A stretch of 64,000 nucleotides of DNA, from the NCBI RefSeq assembly GCF_014201115.1, contig NZ_JACHDO010000001.1:6014001-6078000 (forward strand), given 5' to 3'. The position numbers and the translations under genes are program-made. The notes below the pieces were generated by a model that saw only the letters and a program-made list of their open reading frames with translations, had not been told where the DNA came from and did not search any database. This document shows, piece after piece, positions 17,922-27,000 of the stretch. The first letter of the stretch is position 1. The number at the start of each line of letters is the position of its first letter. The DNA comes from Nocardiopsis metallicus. Lineage in GTDB: Bacteria > Actinomycetota > Actinomycetes > Streptosporangiales > Streptosporangiaceae.

Positions 17922-18491
17922 TCAGCCGTCCCGCTCGGAGAGCCTGGCCCTGGCCTCCATCAGGGCGAAGCCGAGCAGGTTGCGCCCGCGCCACAGGCGC
18001 GGGCGTTCGGCGTTCTCGTTCTCCTTGCCCATCCCGATCCCCCACACCCGGTCGCGCGGGCTGGCCTCGACCAGGACGCGCTCGCCGGTATCGAGCAGGA
18101 AGGCGCGCAGGTCCTCGTTCTGACCGAACTTGGCGACGTTGCCCCGGACGGCGATCTCGAAGCGCTCCCGCTCCCAGGCCTCCTCGTCGAAGCCGCGGAC
18201 CTCGCGGCCGATTTCCTTGGCGTCACGCGGGTGACCCGCGGCGAGGATCCGTTCTTCGGCTTCGGTGTCCCCGAACAGCCGCGCCTTCCCGGCCATCACG
18301 AAGTGTTCGGCGGTGGGGTAGTCGGTCCCCTCCACGGTGAAGCCGGCGGGCCACCACTGGGACAGGCAGCTGGCCGAGACCCCGTCGGGTGGCGGCTGGT
18401 GCCCCCAGAAGTGCAGGTACTTGATCCGTCCGTCGATCCGGAGCAGATCCTCCACGGTCCTCGCGTCGGCAGGGTTTCGTGTGCCTGTCAT
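17922..18491 (-). CDS. NADAR family protein (YbiA-like N-glycosidase)
   Basis: This 189-residue single-domain protein belongs to the NADAR/YbiA superfamily. Typical motifs are KYLHFWGH near residue 23, LSQWWPAGF near 42, the YPTAEHFVMAGKA block and the C-terminal NLLGFALMEARA. YbiA-type members cleave N-glycosidic bonds of harmful riboflavin-pathway intermediates; others remove ADP-ribose-like adducts. ATG 18491 is chosen because the domain starts soon after it; a longer upstream frame exists but is not protein-like. The gene stands alone, divergent from MarR. Confidence 0.88.
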   Translation of the reverse strand: MTGTRNPADARTVEDLLRIDGRIKYLHFWGHQPPPDGVSASCLSQWWPAGFTVEGTDYPTAEHFVMAGKARLFGDTEAEERILAAGHPRDAKEIGREVRGFDEEAWERERFEIAVRGNVAKFGQNEDLRAFLLDTGERVLVEASPRDRVWGIGMGKENENAERPRLWRGRNLLGFALMEARARLSERDG

Positions 18492-18908
18492 GATCGGGAG
18501 TTTCCCAGAACCCCATGGTGTTCCGGTAGCCCTTCTACCGGGTTTCTCGTGTTCACGGGCCTCTGGTCGGGTTCCGGTCGCGAGTGGGCCCCGAGGGACG
18601 ATCCCATCTGGACCAGTGGTGGGACCGCTGCTGTGTTCGCTGAGCAAGGGAGCGCCCCGGGCAGATCGGGGCGCGTCGTAGTAGCGTGGCGGAAAGCCCC
18701 GGAAGCCTTAGGTCAGCGGGGTTGCCGTCCGCGGTGGCGCCGATGGTCGGCGGGGCGTCCTCCGCGTGCGCGGAGGCCGTCCGGGTGCGTCTTCGGGCGG
18801 GCCCGGCCACCAGACCAGTCGGTCGGCCTACGGGTTCACGCGGGGGCGCGGCTCGTGTGCGGCAGCGTCACAATTGCACGCTCAAGTACTTCAGGGGGCT
18901 CGGGTCCG
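18492..18908. other. divergent intergenic region, NADAR / MarR
   Basis: This 417-nt non-coding stretch has promoters facing both ways. The MarR-site candidate at 18874-18888 is the only clear motif seen. No ORF in it looks real. Confidence 0.5.
18874..18888. promoter_or_regulatory. candidate MarR-family site, copy 1
   Basis: The word TTGCACGCTCAAGTA lies 20 nt before the MarR start. It matches 12 of 15 positions with the word upstream of doxX at 19542-19556. A shared sequence in two neighbouring promoters suggests the encoded MarR protein binds both. Confidence 0.5.
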
Positions 18909-19415
18909 ATGGCCGAGACGCGCTGGCTCGACGACGGCGAGCAGCAGGCCTGGCGTGCCTTCCTGATGGCCGTCAACCTGATGGACGGGGCGCTGGACCG
19001 CCAGCTCAGGCACGACTCCGGGCTTCCGCACGCGTACTACCAGATCCTGGCGATGCTCTCCGAGGCGCCCGGGCGCGAACTGACGATGACCCGGCTGGCC
19101 CGCTTGCTGCGCTCCTCGCCGAGCAGGCTCTCGCACGCGGCCGCACGGCTGGAGGGCGACGGGATGATCCGCCGCTTCAAACGGCCGGAGAACCGGCGCA
19201 CCACGATCGTCGAGATCACGCCCGCGGGGATGAAGGTCCTGGAGGCGGCTGCCCCGGGCCACGTGCGCGAGGTGCGCCGGGTCCTGTTCGACGCGCTCAG
19301 CAGTGAGCAGGTGGGGCAGCTGCGCGAGATCTCCGAGTCCATGCTGTCCGCGCTCGACCCCCAGGGCGAGGAGCCCAGGTACGCGGACCCGGACACGGCC
19401 GACGTCCGGGACTGA
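18909..19415 (+). CDS. MarR-family transcriptional regulator
   Basis: This 168-residue winged-helix regulator has its DNA-binding core at about residues 55-125: TMTRLARLLRSSPSRLSHAA (recognition helix), then the wing RFKRPENRRTTIVEITPAG. Helices at both ends form the dimer. MarR regulators sense phenolics, thiols or oxidants. The start ATG 18909 follows AGGGGG. The next gene, a DoxX-type membrane protein on the same strand, shares an upstream motif and is the likely target. Confidence 0.92.
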   Translation: MAETRWLDDGEQQAWRAFLMAVNLMDGALDRQLRHDSGLPHAYYQILAMLSEAPGRELTMTRLARLLRSSPSRLSHAAARLEGDGMIRRFKRPENRRTTIVEITPAGMKVLEAAAPGHVREVRRVLFDALSSEQVGQLREISESMLSALDPQGEEPRYADPDTADVRD

Positions 19416-19541
19416 GCGGCGTTCTGTTGTCTGCCCTGGCCGGGGCGGACGCGGATCTTACCCAAGTCTCACGGAACTCTCACCCGTCCACGCTATGTGT
19501 CCGGGCGGATACGTACTAACATGTGGCTTCCCTGGAAAAGG

Positions 19542-19556
19542 TTGCGCACTCAAGTG
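19542..19556. promoter_or_regulatory. candidate MarR-family site, copy 2 (doxX promoter)
   Basis: The word TTGCGCACTCAAGTG lies 67 nt upstream of the DoxX start. It is near-identical to the word in front of the MarR gene. Confidence 0.5.
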
Positions 19557-19623
19557 TTGGAGTCGTAGGCCCGAGAGTTCCGCCTGGTTCCGGGGGTACC
19601 CGCTCACAGAAACAGGAACCACC

Positions 19624-20064
19624 ATGACCGAATCGCTCAGACTCAGCATCAGTGACCTCACCGCTCTGCTCGCCAGGGTCGTCGTCGGGGTCGTCTTCAT
19701 CGCCCACGGACTGCCCAAGGCGGCCGACCTCAACGGCACCGCCCAGGGCTTCGAGGCGATGGGCATCCCCTTCCCGCAGTTCTCCGCCCTCCTGGGCGCT
19801 GTCATCGAGGTGGGTGCGGGGGTCGCGCTCATCGTCGGCTTCGCCCTGCCCCTCGCCGGGCTGCTCCTCACCTTCATGATGGGCGCGGCGTACTTCTTCG
19901 CCCACGTCGGCGACCCCCTGGTCGGCGGCTTCGAGCTGCCGCTGGTCCTCGCCGTCGCGGCCCTGGCGCTGGGCTTCTCCGGCGGACGCTACTCGGTGGA
20001 CCGGCTGCTGCCCTGGGGTCGCGTCCGCCAGGAGAGCGGGGCCGCGGAGTCCGTGTCGGCCTGA
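19624..20064 (+). CDS. DoxX-family membrane protein
   Basis: This 146-residue DoxX protein has four transmembrane helices. Family features include RVVVGVVFIAHGLPK in helix 1, the QGFEAMGIPFPQFSALLGAVIE stretch and a C-terminal DRLLPW. DoxX-like proteins act in membrane redox or thiol homeostasis, in some bacteria together with superoxide dismutase or sulfurtransferases. ATG 19624 has AGGAAC upstream. The preceding MarR gene and the shared motif suggest stress-responsive expression. Confidence 0.88.
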   Translation: MTESLRLSISDLTALLARVVVGVVFIAHGLPKAADLNGTAQGFEAMGIPFPQFSALLGAVIEVGAGVALIVGFALPLAGLLLTFMMGAAYFFAHVGDPLVGGFELPLVLAVAALALGFSGGRYSVDRLLPWGRVRQESGAAESVSA

Positions 20065-20452
20065 CCCGCCCGGACTGGTTCGGCGTCCGTCCTGACCAGG
20101 GGCCCGAGAAGTCACCCCGGTCGGGGATCGCACCGCTGGCGCGGCCGTCCACCCATGGTGTTGGGCGGCCGTTCGTGTTTTCTGAGGTGCTGTTGTTTCG
20201 CCAGTTTATCTATGCGGTGGTCTGTGGCCTTAAGTGAAAGTCATCGCTTTTCGACTTGTGTAGTGCTTGGTGTCTCTTCCGGTGTAAAAAATGTAGGTTC
20301 TCGGCCCCCTGGTTTTTGGTGATGATCGGTAGAATGTGGCCGAAACAAACAGTCGCGTTGTCAGTGGGGCTGTGTTTCACGGGAACCGTCCCCCTGTGTT
20401 CCGGCCCCCGTTAGTCGGTTGAACGGGAGCTCGTTGATTGAACAGGTACAAC
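20065..20452. other. AT-richer boundary region upstream of the conflict-system operon
   Basis: From about 20165 to 20345 the sequence is visibly richer in A/T than its surroundings, with TTTATCTATG, TGTAAAAAATG and similar words. It has no convincing ORF. It probably holds the promoter of the four-gene operon and may mark an island edge. Confidence 0.55.
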
Positions 20453-21373
20453 GTGTCCACGGACTGGCAGTTGAGAATGGTCGACCGGGACGGCCGGGGT
20501 TTGTGGGGCGCCGCGGTCGTGGTGTCTCCGAAACACGCGATCACCTGCGCGCACGTCGTCAACAGCGCGGTCCGGGCTGACGGGGGGAGCGACGCGGGGC
20601 CCGGCAGCACAGTCCACCTGCGTCGCCCCGGTCACCCGGAGGTCATCACCGGAACCGTGCTGGAGGACGGCTGGTGGTGGGAGGACCGCGCACCCTGGGA
20701 CGTGGCCGTACTGCGCCTGGACCCCGCCCCCGGTGTCCGGCCCGTTTCGTTCAACCGGGTGGGGGCCTTCCGCGCCCGCGGTGAGCGGGTGAGCGTGTCG
20801 GGGTTCGTCAACGCCGAACACGGACGGTGGGCCACCGCACGACTGCGGCGCCGCGGCGGCCCCAGGAGCGAGTACGTCCAGTTCGACACCGAACCGGGCA
20901 GCGTCGTCCGTATCGAGGGAGGGTTCAGCGGTGGCGGGGTGATCGAACCGCACGACAACGAGCTCCTGGGCATCGTCTGCGCCGCTTCGTCCGAGGGACG
21001 GGTCGGCTGGATGATCCCCACCGAGGAGATCCCGCCCGTGTGGCGGCCGGGCCCCGGCCCCGGTCCCCCCAAGGTCGGTCCGGTCCGGCCCGACCTGATC
21101 CATCGGCTCTCGTTGTTCGCGGCCGAACTGGACACGATCTCCTCCCCCGTCGCGCGCCGCGCCTTCCACCGAGCGCTCGACCAGCGCCTGCGCAGCCGGA
21201 TCCCCTCCGACCAGCCGGACCAGCTCTACGCGGAGGAGCTGGTCCTGCGGGCCCACCGGGACTTCGGGATCCTGCAGGAGGTTCTCGACCAGCTCGACAT
21301 GCGGGAGGACGGCGGTGTCCGCATGCGCGCCGTCTGGGACGCGGCCCGGCCCCTGCTGGGAGAGGAGGAGTGA
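20453..21373 (+). CDS. trypsin-like serine protease with C-terminal effector-associated helical segment
   Basis: This 306-residue protein has no signal peptide, so it should act in the cytoplasm. The N-terminal two-thirds is a trypsin-fold peptidase with His in ITCAHVV, Asp in WDVAVLRLD and the nucleophile in GGFSGGGV. A Pro-rich hinge near residue 200 leads to a helical domain (about 215-306). That domain's last 43 residues (260-302) align with residues 63-104 of the next protein. In VMAP-type conflict systems such proteases are effectors recruited by matching domains. GTG 20453 is chosen (AGG 6 nt upstream); TTG 20438 is possible. Its stop overlaps the next gene by 4 nt. Confidence 0.85.
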   Translation: MSTDWQLRMVDRDGRGLWGAAVVVSPKHAITCAHVVNSAVRADGGSDAGPGSTVHLRRPGHPEVITGTVLEDGWWWEDRAPWDVAVLRLDPAPGVRPVSFNRVGAFRARGERVSVSGFVNAEHGRWATARLRRRGGPRSEYVQFDTEPGSVVRIEGGFSGGGVIEPHDNELLGIVCAASSEGRVGWMIPTEEIPPVWRPGPGPGPPKVGPVRPDLIHRLSLFAAELDTISSPVARRAFHRALDQRLRSRIPSDQPDQLYAEELVLRAHRDFGILQEVLDQLDMREDGGVRMRAVWDAARPLLGEEE

Positions 21374-22878
21374 GCGAGGGCGCGCCCGAAGGCCTACCCG
21401 TGGGCCACGAGCTCCCTCCCGAGCTGCGGTCGCGCATCGTGGAGGCCCTGTGCGAGATCGACAACCTCGCTGAGGAGCGGGGGCAGGCGACCCTCCTGCG
21501 CTACCTCTCGACCAGAACCCGCAACCGGGTACGGACGGGCGCGGCGGAGGTCTTCGCTGAGAGCATGGTCGATCACTGCGCCCGGAACTACTCCTTCCTC
21601 GAACTGAGCCGGTGGCTGCCCGCTCGCGAGTCCGGTTCCCGGCCCGCGCTGGCGGTGGTGGAACTGCTGCGCCCCTTCGTGGCGGCCGAGGAGAACGAGA
21701 CCCTCGCCCACCAGCTCCCCGGATCCACCTGGCCCGATCTGGACGAGGTACGCCAACAGCTCAGTCGCATCCCCTGCGAGGGCCGGATCAGGGCCGTCTA
21801 CGAGCAGGTGAGAGGGGGCCTCGTCGCTCAGGGCAGGCTGCCCGCGCCGAACACCGCGTGGGAGGCCCTGGTCGCGCTCGCCGATTTCACCGCGCGGGAC
21901 GGCGTTCCCCCGGTGCTGATCATGTGTACCCAGCTGTCCCGTGACCACCCCGGGCTTTCTTGCGCCGCGCTGCTTTCGGCATGGGGGGAGCCCACCCGCT
22001 GGCGTCCTCCCCTCGACCCCCCGGCCTCCGTGGACGGCCCGGCCCGTCTGATCGTGTGGGTCAGCTCCGGAGCCCGCCGGGACCGCTACGAACTGGAGAG
22101 CTGGGCGGTGCTCCGCCAACGCGGTGACGGCCTACCGGAGTTCTGGGCTCACTGGGTCGACCGAGATGTCGCCAGCGGTGAGATCGCGCGCAGGGTAGGG
22201 GAGCGACTGGATCTGGTGGAGGAGGAGGCGCGGATCCTCCGGCACCCCGGGCTGCGGGTGGAACTGGTCGTCGGACTGGACCTGATGTCCGCTCTGCGGG
22301 TGGAGTCCTGGCAGAACGAGGGGGCGGGGGACCGGCCCGCGCTCGGCGACCGGGCCGAGCTGGTCTACCGGGCCGCGGAGGTGACGGACCACCGGTTCGA
22401 GGCCGTGGGGAAGATTCGCCAGCTCACACGGGAGCGGTGGGAATCTCTCGAACAACGGGGAAACGCGAATGTGGTTGACCTCTTCCACGCGGGGGATATG
22501 GATGAGATACTGCTCCACAGACGATTGGGAAATGAAGATATCATCTGCCTTTCTGTTCCGAGCGGGCTCAAACATCCGGTTAAGCATGTTCTTCGTGCGC
22601 TTGGTGTTGGGGTCCCGGTTGTCGTGTGGCATTGCGGAGAGCGAGAAGGGTCGATTGGAGACTGGCTGAATCCGGTGCGGTTGGAAGGAGAGGTGACTTT
22701 GACGGCGAAGCAGGTGTACGGCTTGCCCAAAGTCCTCTTCGACTGTCGGACCGGAGCCGGGTCCACCGAGGCCAGCGTGTACATCGAGAACCCCTCCGAC
22801 GTGGCCATGATGTTCCATGACCAACAGCCCGTGCGCCCGCCCCGGCCGTCCCAGATATCCCCCGACAGCATCCTCTAG
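21370..22878 (+). CDS. VMAP (vWA-MoxR-associated protein), VMAP-C type
   Basis: This 502-residue soluble protein starts at GTG 21370, with GGAGGAG directly upstream inside the protease gene. Residues about 10-110 form a helical segment resembling the C-terminus of the protease and are likely the effector-coupling domain. The middle (about 115-230) and C-terminal parts match the layout of VMAP proteins, including the late hydrophobic strand VGVPVVVWHCGERE. Assignment rests mainly on position between protease, MoxR ATPase and vWA-like genes, so the exact VMAP subfamily is inferred. The segment 22440-22700 uses more A/T-ending codons than its flanks. Confidence 0.72.
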   Translation: MSEGAPEGLPVGHELPPELRSRIVEALCEIDNLAEERGQATLLRYLSTRTRNRVRTGAAEVFAESMVDHCARNYSFLELSRWLPARESGSRPALAVVELLRPFVAAEENETLAHQLPGSTWPDLDEVRQQLSRIPCEGRIRAVYEQVRGGLVAQGRLPAPNTAWEALVALADFTARDGVPPVLIMCTQLSRDHPGLSCAALLSAWGEPTRWRPPLDPPASVDGPARLIVWVSSGARRDRYELESWAVLRQRGDGLPEFWAHWVDRDVASGEIARRVGERLDLVEEEARILRHPGLRVELVVGLDLMSALRVESWQNEGAGDRPALGDRAELVYRAAEVTDHRFEAVGKIRQLTRERWESLEQRGNANVVDLFHAGDMDEILLHRRLGNEDIICLSVPSGLKHPVKHVLRALGVGVPVVVWHCGEREGSIGDWLNPVRLEGEVTLTAKQVYGLPKVLFDCRTGAGSTEASVYIENPSDVAMMFHDQQPVRPPRPSQISPDSIL

Positions 22879-22907
22879 CCACCGCCCGGCGCTTTGAAGG
22901 ACAGTCC

Positions 22908-24062
22908 ATGAGCACAGAACCAGGGGCGACCGACTCCGCTCGGGAGGTGCCGGAGTGGTGGATCTTCCACGGGACCGGCCAGCCGCGCGGTCACCTCGAC
23001 CTGGCGTCACAGTTACCACCCCCACCCCCCTGGCGGACCTACTCCGGCACCCCCGACCCGGCCCCGCCGCCCCCTGACCAGGACAGCGGCCGCTACCTCG
23101 GCCCGGCCCGCTCCCTGGGGTTCGCGGTACCGCTCGGCCCCAACCGCCGCCAGTTGCTGGACAAGGTGAACGCCGCCATCCACCTGCGGCGCCCCCTGCT
23201 GCTCGTGGGCCCGCCCGGTGTGGGCAAGTCCAGCCTGGCCCACCAGATCGCCCGGGAACTGAAACTGGGCCGCCTGCTGCGCTGGGCGGTCACCAGCAGG
23301 GCCACCGCGGCGGACGGGCTGTACGCCTACGACCCCCTCACCCAGATCCACGACCTCAACCTGGAGAACACCAGGAACAGGACGCGCGGCCCCACTGACC
23401 TGCGCTACTCCAAGGAGGCCACCCGGACCGGCGCGGAGACCGAGGCGCACCTGAGCAGCAGCGCCAAGTCCATCGGCCGCTACCTGACCCTCGGCCCGCT
23501 GGGCACCGCCTTCCTCCCCCGCAAACTCCCCCGCGTCCTGCTGATCGACGACTTCGACCTCGGCGACTTCGACCTCTCCGGCGACCTCCTCGACCTGTTC
23601 GAGAACGGCGGCTACCGGATCCCCGAACTGGCCCGGCTGGCCAACGTGGCCGAGTCGATCGAGGTCGGCACCGACGACCCCGGGCGGCGAGTCGAGGTCC
23701 ACAACGGCGAGATCCTCTGCTCGGCATTTCCGATCATCGTGCTGACCTGCAACACCGACCGGGACCTCCCGCCGGCCTTTCTGCGCCGTTGCATCCCGGT
23801 GCGGGTCGGTATGCCGGACGAGTCCGAACTGATGGCCGCCGTCGCCGGACACTTCCGGGGTACCCCGCCCACCGGCACCCGGGAACTGATCACCCGCTTC
23901 CTGGAGGCGGGCCGCGACGGGGACCGGCTGGCCCTGGACCAACTCCTGAACGCGGTCTACCTGCTCTCCGAGACCACGCAGCAGCAAGCGGGCCCGACGA
24001 GCGACCAAGTGGACCACCTGGCCGAACTCCTGTGGCACCGGCTCACGGACGACCCTGAATGA
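22908..24062 (+). CDS. MoxR-type AAA+ ATPase of the ternary system
   Basis: This 384-residue ATPase has a disordered Pro-rich N-terminus (1-65) and an AAA+ core: Walker A VGPPGVGKSSLA near residue 101, Walker B VLLIDDFDL near 209, sensor 1 in IIVLTCNTD and an arginine finger region PPAFLRRCIPVRV. This is the AAA_5/MoxR arrangement, in which the ATPase remodels a vWA partner. ATG 22908 has GAAGGA upstream. It is 29 nt after the VMAP gene, and its stop overlaps the vWA-like fusion gene by 4 nt (ATGA), matching the expected triad. Confidence 0.88.
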   Translation: MSTEPGATDSAREVPEWWIFHGTGQPRGHLDLASQLPPPPPWRTYSGTPDPAPPPPDQDSGRYLGPARSLGFAVPLGPNRRQLLDKVNAAIHLRRPLLLVGPPGVGKSSLAHQIARELKLGRLLRWAVTSRATAADGLYAYDPLTQIHDLNLENTRNRTRGPTDLRYSKEATRTGAETEAHLSSSAKSIGRYLTLGPLGTAFLPRKLPRVLLIDDFDLGDFDLSGDLLDLFENGGYRIPELARLANVAESIEVGTDDPGRRVEVHNGEILCSAFPIIVLTCNTDRDLPPAFLRRCIPVRVGMPDESELMAAVAGHFRGTPPTGTRELITRFLEAGRDGDRLALDQLLNAVYLLSETTQQQAGPTSDQVDHLAELLWHRLTDDPE

Positions 24063-27000
24063 GTGAGGGGGCTTTCCCGCTGCCTCCGGGTGGTCGGCTG
24101 GACGGCAGCCGAACGGGCATCCCGTTCGGTGACCTGGGCCTGTCCGCGACCGACCTGGCCGACGCCCTCTACCTCGCCGCCGTGATGAAACGCAGCACCG
24201 ACGCCGCGCCCGCGCGCTACGCGCCCCGGTACCACGCACCCGACACCGAACCGCTGCCGGAGGATCCCGGAGGGCTCTGGTCCCCGGCCGCCGACGGCGC
24301 CCGGGGCGGCGGCGCCGGGGGCGGGACATGGATCGGGACCGACGGTGACCGGGTTGCCGACACGGTCGACACCGGCCCGGACGCCACGGGCGCGACGGTC
24401 CAGGACGCCCCTCTCCTCGGCGAGGGGGCCGGCCTTCGGCGGGGATCCCCGGCGCCCTCCAGGCAGGCGGTACAGGCAGGGGCGCCGGAAGAGTCCGAAC
24501 TGGAGACGGCCTTCGCCCAGCCCGTACTCCAGGACCGGCAGCGCTTGCTCTCCGCCCTCAGCCCCTTCAATCTCAGAACCCCGCAGGGCCCGGCCGACCA
24601 GATCGACCCGGAGGGCACCGCCCGCAACTACGCCCGCGCGCTCCTGGACAGCCTCCAGTGGGACGAACGGGAACGTGAGTCCGCGGGGGTTCCGATCGTC
24701 CCGGCCACCCGCCGCCGACGCCCGCGTTCCGTGCGGCTGACCGTGCTCGTCGACGACGGCGTCTCCATGCTCTTCCAGCAGGGGGTGGCCGGTGCCTTCG
24801 GCCGGATGCTCCAGGACAGCGGGGTCTTCCGTGAGGTGCGTCGGCTGTACTTCGACTCCGAGCGCACGGGCGAGCCCCGGTTGGTGGATTCCAGGGGGCG
24901 GGTCCGCCGGATTCCCGGACCGGAGGAGTCCGGACCCCGGATCACCCTGGTCCTGACCGGCGGACTCGGTACCGCCTGGGGCGACCGCGAGTTCCAGTCC
25001 TGGCTCGCGGACCTGGGTGCCCGGAGCGCGGTCGCGGTCGTGCACCTGCTGCAGCCGCAGGTGTGGCGGCGCGGCACCCTGCGCACCGTCCCCACCGAGA
25101 TCCGGATGTCCTGGCCCGCGGCTCCGGGCGCGCCCAACCGCGGCTACCTGCGTGAACGTACGATCACCGAGGTCGGCGAGGAGGAGGCGCCCTTCGGCAC
25201 CCTCATCCCGGTCCTGCCGCTGTGGCCCGGGGCGCTGCACGACTGGGCCTCGTTCGTGATGTACCGGAGCAGGTCCCGGCTGTGGGTGCACACGGCCGAG
25301 TTCCCCGCCCGGGAGCAGCCGCACGCGTCGCCCCCCGACCCGCCCGAGGGTGCCCGGGGCGGCGACGCGGTCGGACCCGCGGAGTCCGACTGGGCGCGGG
25401 AGGTGCGCCGCTTCCAGCAGAGCGTCAGCCCCGAGGCCTTCGACCTGGCTGTGGCCCTGGCCGCGGTACCGCTCCATCCGCGCATGGTGAAGGCGGTCTG
25501 CGCGGACGTCCTGGGCGGGGCCTCTCCCTCCGAACTCACGGAGGTGTTCTTCAGCGGCCTGATCCGTCAGGTGGAGGAACCCGGCACGGGCGGGGGCGTT
25601 GAAGGCAGGTGGCGCCCGCGTGAGGCCCGGTGGGAGTTCCGCGAGGGTGTCCGGCGCGAGCTGTTACTGCTCGGCGGACGGGTGCCCGAGGTGCTCCGGA
25701 TGCTGTGGTTGGCCGCGGAGCACCTGCGCGACCTCGACCCGTGGTTCGAGGAGCTTCCCCTGCTGCTGCTCGGGCGCAGACCGGAGAACCCGCGCCGGAC
25801 CCCCGTGTCGCGTTATTGGATGAATTCGATGTCCGATGCGCTGGATTCTGTATCCATATCCGGTTTTCGATTCGAATCGGCCAATATCACCACAGAACTT
25901 ACCGAGGCCCAGCAGGAACACGAAAACCACCCTCCCCGTTCCACGTCCAGGGCAACGGCCCCCCGCGAGTTTGGTCTAGACTCGCAATCGTCCGGGTCTG
26001 CGCATGAGGATTCTGCGGATGTTCCCTTGGGGGCGCGTCCCAGAACGGCCCCGGGGAGCACGGAGGGAAGCCCGGAAAATCCCGAGAGCCAGTTTGGTGG
26101 GGAAAACATGACAGATTCTCTCGCTTCGGCCTCCAGGCCCACCGAGCTTGCCGGTCGGTCCTCGGCGGGAGGGCGCCCGCGGGCCGCGACCTGGGTCCAG
26201 GTCCCGCACCGCAACGCCTCCTTCGTGGGGCGTGAGGGACTGCTGAACTCACTTCGCGAACAGCTCCTGCGGGATCAGCAGCAGGTCATCACCGCTCTTC
26301 GTGGCATGTCCGGTGTCGGCAAGACGGAGATGGCGAAGGAGTACCTCTATCGTAACGCCGCCGAGTACGATCTGATTTGCTGGATTCCAGCCCAGCACAT
26401 CAACCAGGTTCGGAATTCCTTCGCGCATATAGCGGCCAGCTTCGGTATCGGTAGTGCCGGCGCTGACAATGAGTACATTGTCAGCGAGGTGCTGGAGGCC
26501 CTGCGCCAGGGAAGCCGTTTTCGCCGTTGGCTCCTCATCTACGACAATGCGCAGTCCCGGGCGGAAATCCAGAGATTTCTTCCTGTCGGGGGCGAGGGGC
26601 ACGTGATCATCACTTCTCGGGATGGAAGCTGGGAGCTTCCAGGGGGCTACGGCTCCATGTCCATCCGGGAGTTCGACCGGGATGAGAGCATCCAGCTGCT
26701 GCGCAGGCGCGGTCCCCGGTCGCTCACCGCGAACGAGGCCGAACAGCTGGCCGAGGAGCTCGGTGACCTTCCCCTGGCGCTCAACCAGGCGGCGGTCTGG
26801 CTGCACGAGAGCGGTATGTCCGCAGCCGATTACCTCGAACAGTTCGCCCGCAAGAAAGAGGAGATGATCCGTCTCCTGGAACCGGAGGACCCGGACTACC
26901 AGGTCCCGGTGGCGGCGGCCTGGAACGTCTCCCTGGACCGGCTGGCGGTGACCAACCCGGGTGCCCTGCGACTGCTCCAGCTCTGCTCCTTCCTGGCGGC

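Noticed and set aside
20827..21369. 5' extension of the VMAP frame into the protease gene
   Set aside because: The extension is Arg/Pro-rich, overlaps the protease almost fully and has no start signal; GTG 21370 has a perfect GGAGGAG.
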